Position numbers and translations under genes: made by a program
Notes under the pieces: generated by a model
Seen by the model: the letters and a program-made list of their open reading frames with translations, nothing else
What the model was told of the DNA's origin: nothing
Databases searched by the model: none
Assembly (NCBI GenBank): GCA_023433465.1
Contig: JAEZCR010000298.1
Location: 1-16,397 of the forward strand
Source: Pseudomonadota bacterium
GTDB lineage: Bacteria > Pseudomonadota > Gammaproteobacteria > Steroidobacterales > Steroidobacteraceae
Direction of reading: 5' to 3'
DNA: 16,397 bases
In this document: positions 6,760-13,733 of the stretch, one piece after another
Position numbering within the stretch: the first letter of the stretch is position 1
Layout of the letters: each line of letters begins with the position of its first letter

Positions 6760-8358
6760 ATGAATCCACGATTCCCGGGCGGGCGTTTCGCGCTCCGGGC
6801 CGCCGTCCTGCTCGCGAGCGCCGCAGCATCACCTGTCTTGGCCGACCCCGTTCTGGCCGAAGACGCGGCGCTGCGCGCCGAGATCGAGACGCTGCGCAGC
6901 TCCATCGAGGCTCAGCGCGCGCAACTCGCCGCGCAGGCCGCGTTGCTCGAGCAGCAGCAGAAACAGCTCGAAGCGCTCACGCAACGGCTCGATCAGCCCG
7001 AGCCTGCGCCGCAGGAAGGCGCGAAAGTCACGCTCGCCAACGCGCGCCCCACGATCACGGCCGCGGATGGCGGCATGTCGATCGCGCTGCGCGCCAACGT
7101 GCAGCTCGACGGCGCGATGTACGGCGAGAGCCCCGCCGGTCCGCTTGCGGCAGATTTCCGCCGCGGCTCGGTCGGCGGCACACCGAATCGCGAGAACGCC
7201 GGCGCCCGCGATTTCTCGGACGGTTTCTACTTCCGCCGGGCGCGCTTCGGCGTCGAGGGGAAGTTCGCGCAGAACTTCAATTACCGGTTGCTGCTCGAGC
7301 TCGGCGGTGGCGGCGGCACCGAGGGACCGACCCGCATCAACGACGCCTGGATCGCGTACACCGGACTCGCTCCTTTCGCGATCCAGATCGGCGCGTTCTC
7401 GCCGCCCTCCAACATGGATGACGGCACGTCGCCCGAGGACATCGCGTTCCTCGAGCGCGCCAGCGCCTCGGAACTTTCGCGCTCCCTGGGAGGCGCCGAC
7501 GGTCGCATCGGTATGGGCGTGCGCGGCAGCGGCGCGCGCTGGATGAGCGCGTTCACCCTGACGAACCGCACGGTCAGCGACGCGGAAGTCTTCGATTCCC
7601 AGTTCGCGGCCGTCGCGCGTGCAGGCTTCCTCGTCGCGACGGGCTCCGACTACAACGTGCACGCCGGATTCTCGGGCACGTACGTGATCTCGCCGCCGGA
7701 CCAGGGCGCGGACGCGACCCTGCGCCATCCGATGCGCTTTCGCGACCGGCCCGAGATCCGCGTCGACAGTACGCGGCTCATCGACACGGGATCCATCGAC
7801 GCGGCGCACGCGAGCGTGCTCGGCGTCGAGTTCGGCGCCAACTGGAAAAATCTCTACCTACAAGGCGAGCACTTCTGGTTCGACGTCGAACGCCGCGACC
7901 CCACGACGCTCGGCGATCCGTCGTTCACCGGTTACTACGTGCAGGGAAGCTGGGTGCTGACCGGCGAGCATCGCCGCTACAACCCGGCGACGGGTTCATT
8001 CCAGAATCCGCGCCCGAAGACACCCTTCGCCGCCAACGGCGGTTCCGGTGCGTGGGAGCTCGCGGCGCGTTACAGCCGCATGGATCTCGACCACGATGAA
8101 GGCCTGGAGGGCAGCGCGGCCGATCCCGGCAGCGTGCGCGGCGGCGAGCAGTCGATCCTCACTCTCGGCGTCAACTGGTACGTCAACGCCAACTTCAAGG
8201 TGATGATGAACTATCTATTGATCGACGTGGACCGGCTGAATCCGGCGGGTCCGGGCAACCCGCAGCCCTTCGGCGCGCCGCCCAATACGCCGCCGATCGG
8301 CGTGGAGATCGGGCAGGACCTCGACGTCTTCGCGCTGAGGACGCAGTACAGTTTCTAG
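6760..8358 (+). CDS. OprO/OprP-family porin with N-terminal coiled coil
   Basis: A 532-residue outer-membrane porin. A signal peptide (hydrophobic core LRAAVLLASAAASPVLA) is followed by a coiled coil at about residues 37-78, rich in Leu, Gln, Ala and Glu (for example LEQQQKQLEALTQRL). The barrel then begins with SIALRANVQLDGAMYG. The stretch FYFRRARFGVEGKFAQNFNYRLLLEL, then DAWIAY and IQIGAFSPP, is the typical start of phosphate-selective porin O/P family barrels; the C-terminus FALRTQYSF has the terminal Phe of outer-membrane proteins. GGAG seven bases before ATG 6760 supports the start. Members of this family carry phosphate, polyphosphate or other anions, and many are of unknown specificity; no phosphate-system genes or Pho box were seen here, so the substrate is open. 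Its stop codon interlocks with the convergent kinase gene. Confidence 0.88.
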   Translation: MNPRFPGGRFALRAAVLLASAAASPVLADPVLAEDAALRAEIETLRSSIEAQRAQLAAQAALLEQQQKQLEALTQRLDQPEPAPQEGAKVTLANARPTITAADGGMSIALRANVQLDGAMYGESPAGPLAADFRRGSVGGTPNRENAGARDFSDGFYFRRARFGVEGKFAQNFNYRLLLELGGGGGTEGPTRINDAWIAYTGLAPFAIQIGAFSPPSNMDDGTSPEDIAFLERASASELSRSLGGADGRIGMGVRGSGARWMSAFTLTNRTVSDAEVFDSQFAAVARAGFLVATGSDYNVHAGFSGTYVISPPDQGADATLRHPMRFRDRPEIRVDSTRLIDTGSIDAAHASVLGVEFGANWKNLYLQGEHFWFDVERRDPTTLGDPSFTGYYVQGSWVLTGEHRRYNPATGSFQNPRPKTPFAANGGSGAWELAARYSRMDLDHDEGLEGSAADPGSVRGGEQSILTLGVNWYVNANFKVMMNYLLIDVDRLNPAGPGNPQPFGAPPNTPPIGVEIGQDLDVFALRTQYSF

Positions 8359-9710
8359 GGTAGCGTCGGCTGCGTGCCGCTGACCGCGGTGTCGTTGCCC
8401 TGCAGGCGCGAGATCAGCGCGCGCAGGAAGACGCGATTGAAGCGCAGCTGGCACGCCGCGGACACCTGCTCGAGCAGCGTCGAGCTCACGCGCAACACCG
8501 ACACGGGTGTCTCCGCCTTGATGGTGGCGGTGCGGCGCGCGCCGCGCACGTAGCTGGTCTCGCCGAAGCAGTCGCCGCTCTCGATCGCGCCGAGCGTCTT
8601 GCCGTGGCGCTGAACCATGCAGCGGCCGTTGACGAGGATGTAGAAGCGGTCGTCCATCTCGCCTTCCTTCACGATCTCCTCGCCCGCCGGGTAATCGGTC
8701 ATGGTGCTGGCGCGCAGCACCTCCCAGATCTCGGCATGGGAGAATTCGTGGAAGAAGCGCAGCCGGCGCAGCACGTCGAACTGCTCCTGCTGATCGATGC
8801 GCGCGTTCTGCTCGCGCAGCCGCTGATGGACGCGAGTCAGTTCCGCGGCGAAATCCGCGCCCGACTTCTGGCGCTTGTCGGGCGACTTCATCATCGCCGT
8901 GACGACGATCTGCTCGAGCTCCTCGGGCACGTCCTTGCGGTGCGTGAGGATCGGCGGCGGCGTGGCGTAGACGATCTGGTGCAGCAGTTTGACCAGGTTG
9001 CCGGCGCGGAACGGCCGCACGCCGGTCAGCAGTTCATACATCACCGCGCCGAGCGAATACAGGTCCGAGTGATGCGTGAGCTCGAGGCTCTGTACCTGCT
9101 CGGGCGACATGTACGAGGGCGACCCCGCAATGCCCTCGATGCGCGAGATTTCGGAATCGGCGACCAGCGCGATGCCGAAGTCGATGATGCGCACGTCGGA
9201 ATCCTGCGTGAGCATGATGTTCGACGGCTTGATATCGCGGTGGATCACGCCGCGCGTATGAGCGTAGTGCAGCGCCTTGGCGCACTTGAACATGATCTCC
9301 ACGACGTCGTCGATGCGCAGCAGGTTGTCCGGCCTGCAGTAGGCAGAGAGCGTCCGCGCTCCGTGCACGTGTTCGGTGACGATGTAGCAGCGCCCGTTCT
9401 CTTCGCCCGCGTCGTAGATGGGCAGGATATGCGGATGCTGCAGCATGCCGACCATGTGCGCTTCCGACAGGAACATCTTGCGGGAGATCTTGGCGCGCTC
9501 GTCCGCCTGATCCGGGTCCATGTTGTAGACCTTGATCGCGACGTCGCGGCCGTAATAGGGATCGTGCGATAGATAGACCGTACCGGTGGAACCCCGGCCT
9601 ACCTCGTTGATGATTACATATTTTCCGATGCGGTCCGGAGCGCGGTTCTCCAGGATCTTCTGCGCCTGCGCTTCGGTGCCAGTTCCGGTCGTTGTGGCTT
9701 GCAGCGGCAT
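8355..9710 (-). CDS. Ser/Thr protein kinase fused to a C-terminal cyclic-nucleotide-binding domain
   Basis: A 451-residue protein without a membrane segment, so probably cytosolic. A Hanks-type kinase covers about residues 28-295: glycine loop GRGSTG 38-43, VAIK Lys60, Glu83, HRDIKPSN (Asp159, Asn164), DFG 177-179 and SPE 202-204 in place of APE. All catalytic residues are present, so it should be active. A linker at about 296-310 with an Arg/Gln/Glu-rich helix leads to a cNMP-binding domain, about 312-432, with cassette FGETSYVRGARRTATIKAET (Glu384, Arg393, Thr394). The start at ATG 9710 (MPLQATTTG) is preferred; an in-frame ATG at 9755 adds 15 unconserved-looking residues. It follows thiL by 137 bases and may have its own promoter (TATTCT near 9785). 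It takes the place where pgpA commonly follows thiL. Cyclic nucleotide control of the kinase is inferred. Confidence 0.92.
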   Translation of the reverse strand: MPLQATTTGTGTEAQAQKILENRAPDRIGKYVIINEVGRGSTGTVYLSHDPYYGRDVAIKVYNMDPDQADERAKISRKMFLSEAHMVGMLQHPHILPIYDAGEENGRCYIVTEHVHGARTLSAYCRPDNLLRIDDVVEIMFKCAKALHYAHTRGVIHRDIKPSNIMLTQDSDVRIIDFGIALVADSEISRIEGIAGSPSYMSPEQVQSLELTHHSDLYSLGAVMYELLTGVRPFRAGNLVKLLHQIVYATPPPILTHRKDVPEELEQIVVTAMMKSPDKRQKSGADFAAELTRVHQRLREQNARIDQQEQFDVLRRLRFFHEFSHAEIWEVLRASTMTDYPAGEEIVKEGEMDDRFYILVNGRCMVQRHGKTLGAIESGDCFGETSYVRGARRTATIKAETPVSVLRVSSTLLEQVSAACQLRFNRVFLRALISRLQGNDTAVSGTQPTLP

Positions 9711-9847
9711 TTTTCTCGACGTGAGCGATGCGCCGGCGCAGGTCCTCCGCGCCATCGCAGTCGCATGTAAAGGTGCCGGCAGAATACGGCCGTGGGCTGC
9801 GCGGGGGTGTGACCCGCTTCAAGGGATCACCGGAGGGGACTCACGGC

Positions 9848-10816
9848 TCAGCGCGCGAAATGGTCGAATCCGGCTCCCGAGACCTGCATCACACCCGCGC
9901 GCGAGAAAACCCTGACGCCTTTTCCCGATATGAGGCTGCCGATGCGTGTCACGGGGCCTAACCCCTGCGCGACCGCCTGCGTCATCGCGCCAAGTCTCGC
10001 GAGCGGGACAGTGAAGAGTAGTTCGTAGTCGTCGCCGCCCGTGAGGGCGTATTCGCGTGCGATCTCCCGGCCCACCGCGTTCGACAGTGCATCCGAGATC
10101 GGCAGGGACGCGGCATCGATCTGCGCGCCGCATCCACTGGCCTCGCAGAGTTTTTCGAGGTCGCCGCCGAGGCCATCCGAGACATCGATGCACGCGCTCG
10201 CGAGGCCGCGCAGCGCGAGGCCCACCTCGCAGCGCGGCGTGGGGAACAGGAAGCGGTCGCGCAGGATCTGCGCGGAGATCGGATCGGCGACGTGCAACCG
10301 GCCCTGCTCCAGCCCGAGTCCCGCCGCCGCATCGCCCGGAGATCCCGTCACGAAAATCGCGTCACCGGGCTGTCCGCCCCCACGCTCGAGCGCGACGCCG
10401 ATCGGCACGATCCCCATGAGCGTCACCGTTACGGACAGCGGTCCGCGAGTCGTGTCGCCGCCGATCAGCGCGACTCCGTGCCGGCGACACAGATCGCCCG
10501 CGGCGCGCGCGAATTCGTCCAGCCACTCGTCGTCGCGCTCCGGCATCGTGAGCGCGAGCAATGCCCAGGCCGGCTCCGCGCCCATGGCCGCCATGTCCGA
10601 CAGATTGACCGCGAATGACCGATGTCCCACGGAGGCGGCAGGACTCCCGACCGGAAAGTGCACGGCCTCGACCAGTGAATCGGTGGCCACGACGATTTCA
10701 CGAGACGCGGGTGGCATGATCACCGCGCCATCGTCACCCACACCGATGCGGACATCGTTTCGGCTCGCGCCGAGCCGCGCGAAGTATTTCCCAATTACTT
10801 CAAATTCGGATTGCAT
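9848..10816 (-). CDS. thiL: Thiamine-monophosphate kinase
   Basis: Phosphorylates thiamine monophosphate with ATP to thiamine diphosphate, the active cofactor (used by Dxs among others). The 322 residues match family length. Motifs seen: GVGDDGAV (25-32), ATDSLVEAVHF (44-54), NLSDMAAMGA (71-80), GGDTTRGP (119-126), DVSDGLGGDL (211-220) and TGGDDYELL (259-267). These are the Mg/ATP-binding segments of the PurM-like fold. The N-terminus EFEVIGKYF is typical, so ATG 10816 is the right start even though no Shine-Dalgarno is visible. A perfect hairpin (10822-10842) lies just upstream of the start. It follows nusB by 71 bases in the usual nusB-thiL order. Confidence 0.97.
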   Translation of the reverse strand: MQSEFEVIGKYFARLGASRNDVRIGVGDDGAVIMPPASREIVVATDSLVEAVHFPVGSPAASVGHRSFAVNLSDMAAMGAEPAWALLALTMPERDDEWLDEFARAAGDLCRRHGVALIGGDTTRGPLSVTVTLMGIVPIGVALERGGGQPGDAIFVTGSPGDAAAGLGLEQGRLHVADPISAQILRDRFLFPTPRCEVGLALRGLASACIDVSDGLGGDLEKLCEASGCGAQIDAASLPISDALSNAVGREIAREYALTGGDDYELLFTVPLARLGAMTQAVAQGLGPVTRIGSLISGKGVRVFSRAGVMQVSGAGFDHFAR

Positions 10817-10821
10817 GATGG

Positions 10822-10842
10822 ACGGCGTCGCTTCGACGCCGT
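10822..10842 (-). repeat. Perfect hairpin covering the thiL translation initiation region
   Basis: Nine-base perfect inverted repeat ACGGCGTCG / CGACGCCGT with a 3-base loop, lying only five bases before the thiL ATG and just after nusB. In the minus-strand RNA the stem would occupy the place of a Shine-Dalgarno. No T-run follows on either strand, so it is unlikely to be an intrinsic terminator. It does not resemble a thiamine riboswitch. A role in tuning thiL translation or mRNA processing is inferred. Confidence 0.55.
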
Positions 10843-10887
10843 GACGAGCGGCGCGCAGCGCCTGGCAATCGGCGCGTGAGCGCCTGG

Positions 10888-11331
10888 CTAGTGTTCCAGG
10901 GGACGTAGTTCACGGGCGGCTTTGTCCAATACCGCGTTCACGAACTTGTGGCTGTCCGTCGCGCCGAAGCGCTTCGCGAGACCGACGGCCTCGTTGATGA
11001 CCACGCGGTACGGCACGTCCGGCGCGGCCTTGAGCTCGTGCGCGCCCACCCACAACACGGCGTGCTCCACCGGGTCGAGCTCGGCGGGCTTGCGATCCAT
11101 CCAGCCGGCGAGCGAGGTGTCGAGCGCCTCACTACCCGTGCAGATGTCCGTGATGAGCTTGTTGAAGTACCCGCGGTCCGCCTTGCGCATGTCCTCGTCG
11201 ACGGCGAACTCGTTCACGACGTCCTGCCACGGACTTTCGTTGATCTGCCAGCGGTAGAGGGCCTGCACGGCGAGCTTGCGCGCGACGGCGCGCCGCGCCG
11301 AGGCCGGATTGATTCCGTTGCCGCGCGACAT
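10888..11331 (-). CDS. nusB: Transcription antitermination factor NusB
   Basis: A small all-helical RNA-binding protein that pairs with NusE (ribosomal protein S10) on boxA RNA, allowing antitermination in rRNA operons. The 147 residues match family length. The N-terminal ARRAVARKLAVQALYRWQ is the typical NusB first helix. DPVEHAVLWVGAHEL and PYRVVINEAVGLAKRFGATDSHKFVNAVLDK form the conserved C-terminal part. The ATG at 11331 overlaps the ribH stop by one base (TGATG), with AAGGG upstream inside ribH, indicating coupled translation. The ribH-nusB-thiL order is common in Gammaproteobacteria. Confidence 0.97.
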   Translation of the reverse strand: MSRGNGINPASARRAVARKLAVQALYRWQINESPWQDVVNEFAVDEDMRKADRGYFNKLITDICTGSEALDTSLAGWMDRKPAELDPVEHAVLWVGAHELKAAPDVPYRVVINEAVGLAKRFGATDSHKFVNAVLDKAARELRPLEH

Positions 11332-11858
11332 CAGCGGCGACCCTTCTTCGTGGCGGGCTTGCGCTTCGCGCGCGCCCCGGGCTTCGCGCCGAATGGCGCG
11401 AGTAGTTCGATCATCTCGAGCGCCGCTTCCATCGACTCACCACCCTTGTTCATGCGATCGGGCGCCGCGCGCTCCTCGGCCTGCGCCTCGGTCTCGGTCG
11501 TGAGCACGCCGAAGATCACCGGCACGCCGGTGGCGAGTCCCGCATCCATGATGCCGCGCGCGCATTCTCCCGCGACGTATTCGAAATGCGGTGTATCGCC
11601 GCGGACCACGCAGCCGAGGGCGATCACGGCCTGGTATTCACCGCTCGCGGCGAACTTGAGCGCGGCCAGTGGCAACTCGAACGCTCCCGGTACTCGCTGC
11701 ACGATGAGGCCTTCTTCACCACCGCCATGCGCGCTCCAGGCGCGCGTCGCGCCGTCGATGAGCTGGTCGACCAGCTTCGCATTGAAGCGGGCCGCGACGA
11801 TGGCGACACGCCAGTCGCTGGCGTCGAATCGCGTTTCGTTGGGTCGGGAGCCGGTCAT
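11331..11858 (-). CDS. ribH: 6,7-dimethyl-8-ribityllumazine synthase
   Basis: Condenses 5-amino-6-ribitylaminouracil with 3,4-dihydroxybutanone 4-phosphate to lumazine, the penultimate step of riboflavin synthesis; family members assemble as pentamers or 60-mer shells. The protein has 175 residues from ATG 11858. Seen: RVAIVAARFN near the N-terminus, VPGAFELPLAALKFAASG, VIALGCVVRGDTPHFEYVAGE (with the catalytic-type His) and PVIFGVLTTETEAQAEER. It is about 20 residues longer than the E. coli enzyme (156), owing mostly to a C-terminal tail with AKRKPATKKGRR, strongly basic. A longer open frame reaches 12032 inside ribBA but has no family sequence there. It starts 22 bases after ribBA; no clear Shine-Dalgarno was seen. 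Confidence 0.97.
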   Translation of the reverse strand: MTGSRPNETRFDASDWRVAIVAARFNAKLVDQLIDGATRAWSAHGGGEEGLIVQRVPGAFELPLAALKFAASGEYQAVIALGCVVRGDTPHFEYVAGECARGIMDAGLATGVPVIFGVLTTETEAQAEERAAPDRMNKGGESMEAALEMIELLAPFGAKPGARAKRKPATKKGRR

Positions 11859-11880
11859 GGGCGCGGGAGTATAGCGGGGC

Positions 11881-12987
11881 TCATTCCGCGACGTAGCCCA
11901 CGATCTCGAGGCCGAAGGCCGAGATGCCCTGGAGCTGTTTGGGCGTCGAGAGTACCTGCATGCGCGTGACGCCGAGGTCCTTGAGGATCTGCGCGCCGAT
12001 GCCGTACGTGCGCAGAACCTGCGGGGGCGCATCCGCGGACGCCGGCTCGGGCCGTTCGCCCAGCGCGGCCACCGCGTCGGCGAGCTCGCGCGGGCTCGAG
12101 TGATCGCGCAACACGATCACGATGCCGTAGTTGGACTGCGCCACCTTCCGCATCGCGTCGTGCAGGGTCCACGTGCGGCCGCGGCCCTGCACGCCGACGA
12201 GGTCCGAAAGTGTATCGATGGGATGCACGCGCACGAGCGGCGGGCGCGACGGATCGAGCTCGCCGCGCACCAGCGCGAGGTGCACGTCGCGGTGCACGTG
12301 ATCCTCGTAGGCCAGCAGCTTGAACTCGCCGAACTCGGTGTTCACCGACTGCTCGGCGATGCGTTCGACCGAGCGTTCCTGGCGCAACCGGTAGCGGATC
12401 AGGTCCGCGATCGTGCCGATCTTGAGGTTGTGTTTTTCCGCGAAGGCCTCGAGGTCGGGGCGCCGCGCCATCGTGCCGTCGTCGTTCATGATCTCGACGA
12501 TCACCGCGGACGAATCGAAACCCGCGAGACGTGCGAGATCGCAACCCGCCTCCGTGTGCCCCGCGCGAGTGAGCACGCCGCCGGGCTGCGCCATCACGGG
12601 AAAGATGTGTCCGGGCTGGCGGAGGTCCTCCGGTTTCGCGTCCGGCTTCACGGCCGTGATGATGGTGTGCGCGCGGTCGTGCGCGGAGATGCCGGTGGTC
12701 ACGCCCTCCGCCGCTTCGATCGACAACGTGAAGTTGGTGCGATGTTCGCGGTGCGTCTCGCTCACCATGAGCGGCAGGCGCAGCTGCCGGCAGCGCTCCG
12801 CCGTCAGCGTGAGACAGATGAGGCCGCGGCCGAAGCGCGCCATGAAGTTGACGTCCTCCGCCCTCACCTTCTGCGCCGCCATGACGAGATCGCCCTCGTT
12901 CTCGCGATCCTCGTCATCCATGATTACGACCATGCGCCCGGCGGCGATGTCGGCGAGGATTTCCTCGATGCTGTTGAGCGGCTTCAT
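11881..12987 (-). CDS. ribBA: 3,4-dihydroxy-2-butanone-4-phosphate synthase with degenerate GTP cyclohydrolase II-like domain (RibBX type)
   Basis: A 368-residue fusion. Residues 1-205 are an intact RibB domain making 3,4-dihydroxybutanone 4-phosphate from ribulose 5-phosphate: MDDEDRENEGDLV (23-35), the TTGISAHDRAHTI segment, and RAGHTEAGCDLARLAG (141-156). Residues 208-368 align with RibA (for example PLVRVHPIDTLSD and RTYGIGAQILKDLGV). However, where RibA has the zinc cysteines (ECLTGD then RCDC) this protein has PIDTLSDLVGVQGRGRTW, and the whole domain contains no cysteine. Such proteins are known in proteobacteria as RibBX, and the RibA half is not expected to open GTP. The ATG overlaps the ribE stop (ATGA). 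A true RibA must therefore be encoded elsewhere if the cell makes riboflavin. Confidence 0.95.
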   Translation of the reverse strand: MKPLNSIEEILADIAAGRMVVIMDDEDRENEGDLVMAAQKVRAEDVNFMARFGRGLICLTLTAERCRQLRLPLMVSETHREHRTNFTLSIEAAEGVTTGISAHDRAHTIITAVKPDAKPEDLRQPGHIFPVMAQPGGVLTRAGHTEAGCDLARLAGFDSSAVIVEIMNDDGTMARRPDLEAFAEKHNLKIGTIADLIRYRLRQERSVERIAEQSVNTEFGEFKLLAYEDHVHRDVHLALVRGELDPSRPPLVRVHPIDTLSDLVGVQGRGRTWTLHDAMRKVAQSNYGIVIVLRDHSSPRELADAVAALGERPEPASADAPPQVLRTYGIGAQILKDLGVTRMQVLSTPKQLQGISAFGLEIVGYVAE

Positions 12988-13577
12988 GGGGCGGAGGATA
13001 GTCGCTCCGCGTAGCGCGCGAGCAGGTCGATCTCGAGATTGAGCTTCGCGCCCGGCGCGAGCTGGTGAAGCGTCGTCACCTCGAGCGTGTGCGGGATCAG
13101 GTTGATCGAGAACGAGCTGCCGTTCACCTCGTTCACCGTGAGGCTCACGCCGTCGAGCGTCACCGAGCCCTTGCGCGCGATGTAGCGCGCGAGCTCGCGC
13201 GGGGCGCTGAGCTCCACGCGCAGCGATCTCGCGTCGCGACCTGTACTCGTGACTTCCGCGATGCCGTCCACGTGACCGGAGACCCAGTGGCCGCCCACGG
13301 CGTCGCCGGCCCGCAGGGCGGGTTCGAGGTTGACCCGCGCGCCGGGCTGTTTCGAGCCCAGGTTGGTCACCCGCAACGTCTCACCGGACACGTCCGCGAA
13401 GAAGGAGTCCGCGCCGAGCTGCGCGACCGTCAGGCACACGCCATCGACGCTGACGCTGGCGCCCGGCTGCAGGCGCTCGACCGGCAGGGAGCCGAATTCG
13501 ACCTCGAGGCGCTGATCTCCGCCTTGTTGAGTGGCAGCACGGATGCGACCGACCTCCTGTACCAGGCCAGTGAACAC
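12984..13577 (-). CDS. ribE: Riboflavin synthase alpha subunit
   Basis: Dismutates two 6,7-dimethyl-8-ribityllumazine molecules into riboflavin and 5-amino-6-ribitylaminouracil. The protein is 197 residues if it starts at GTG 13577, which gives the family N-terminus (M)FTGLVQEVGRI; the frame runs open to 13697 but that extension has no family sequence. Two lumazine-binding repeats are visible: repeat 1 with SVSVDGVCLTV (41-51) and repeat 2 beginning near GDAVGGHWVSGHVDG (91-105) with SVTLDGVSLTV (138-148). The length is close to the usual 200-215. The stop overlaps the ribBA start (ATGA). In some nomenclatures this gene is ribC. No FMN riboswitch was found in the 156 bases upstream. Confidence 0.96.
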   Translation of the reverse strand: MFTGLVQEVGRIRAATQQGGDQRLEVEFGSLPVERLQPGASVSVDGVCLTVAQLGADSFFADVSGETLRVTNLGSKQPGARVNLEPALRAGDAVGGHWVSGHVDGIAEVTSTGRDARSLRVELSAPRELARYIARKGSVTLDGVSLTVNEVNGSSFSINLIPHTLEVTTLHQLAPGAKLNLEIDLLARYAERLSSAP

Positions 13578-13650
13578 GATCTGGAAACCTCGATGACCCA
13601 CACGCCGGAATCCGACGTGAGTGGATGATACCGAACACGAGGTTCCCGCG

Positions 13651-13723
13651 TCGGTGCCGGATGGAAGATCGCCGAGTTGGCGGGTTGTGCACCCCAACTC
13701 GGCGATTTCTCGCCCGGCACCGA
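13651..13723. repeat. 73-base interrupted inverted repeat between the barrel gene and ribE
   Basis: Outer perfect arms of 10 bases (TCGGTGCCGG at 13651-13660 with CCGGCACCGA at 13714-13723) enclose a 7/7-base internal loop. Inside it are perfect arms of 13 bases (ATCGCCGAGTTGG at 13668-13680 with CCAACTCGGCGAT at 13694-13706) and a 13-base apical loop. The element starts ten bases after the stop of the outer-membrane protein gene (minus strand). Neither side has a T-run, so a classic intrinsic terminator is not clear. It could be an mRNA 3' stabiliser, a REP-like element or a leader structure for ribE. The bases between it and ribE hold a weak -10-like TATCAT and no recognised riboswitch. Confidence 0.7.
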
Positions 13724-13733
13724 CCCTTGCTAG

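Noticed and set aside
11859..12032. N-terminal extension of lumazine synthase into ribBA.
   Set aside because: The added residues are Arg/Ser-rich out-of-frame sequence of ribBA; the family N-terminus begins after ATG 11858.
13578..13697. N-terminal extension of riboflavin synthase to the ATG at 13697.
   Set aside because: The added 40 residues are unlike the family, and the GTG at 13577 gives the exact family N-terminus.
13578..13733. FMN riboswitch (RFN element) upstream of ribE.
   Set aside because: The conserved RFN core segments such as the AGGGTGAAATTCCC-like stretch are absent on the minus strand; only the inverted repeat is seen.
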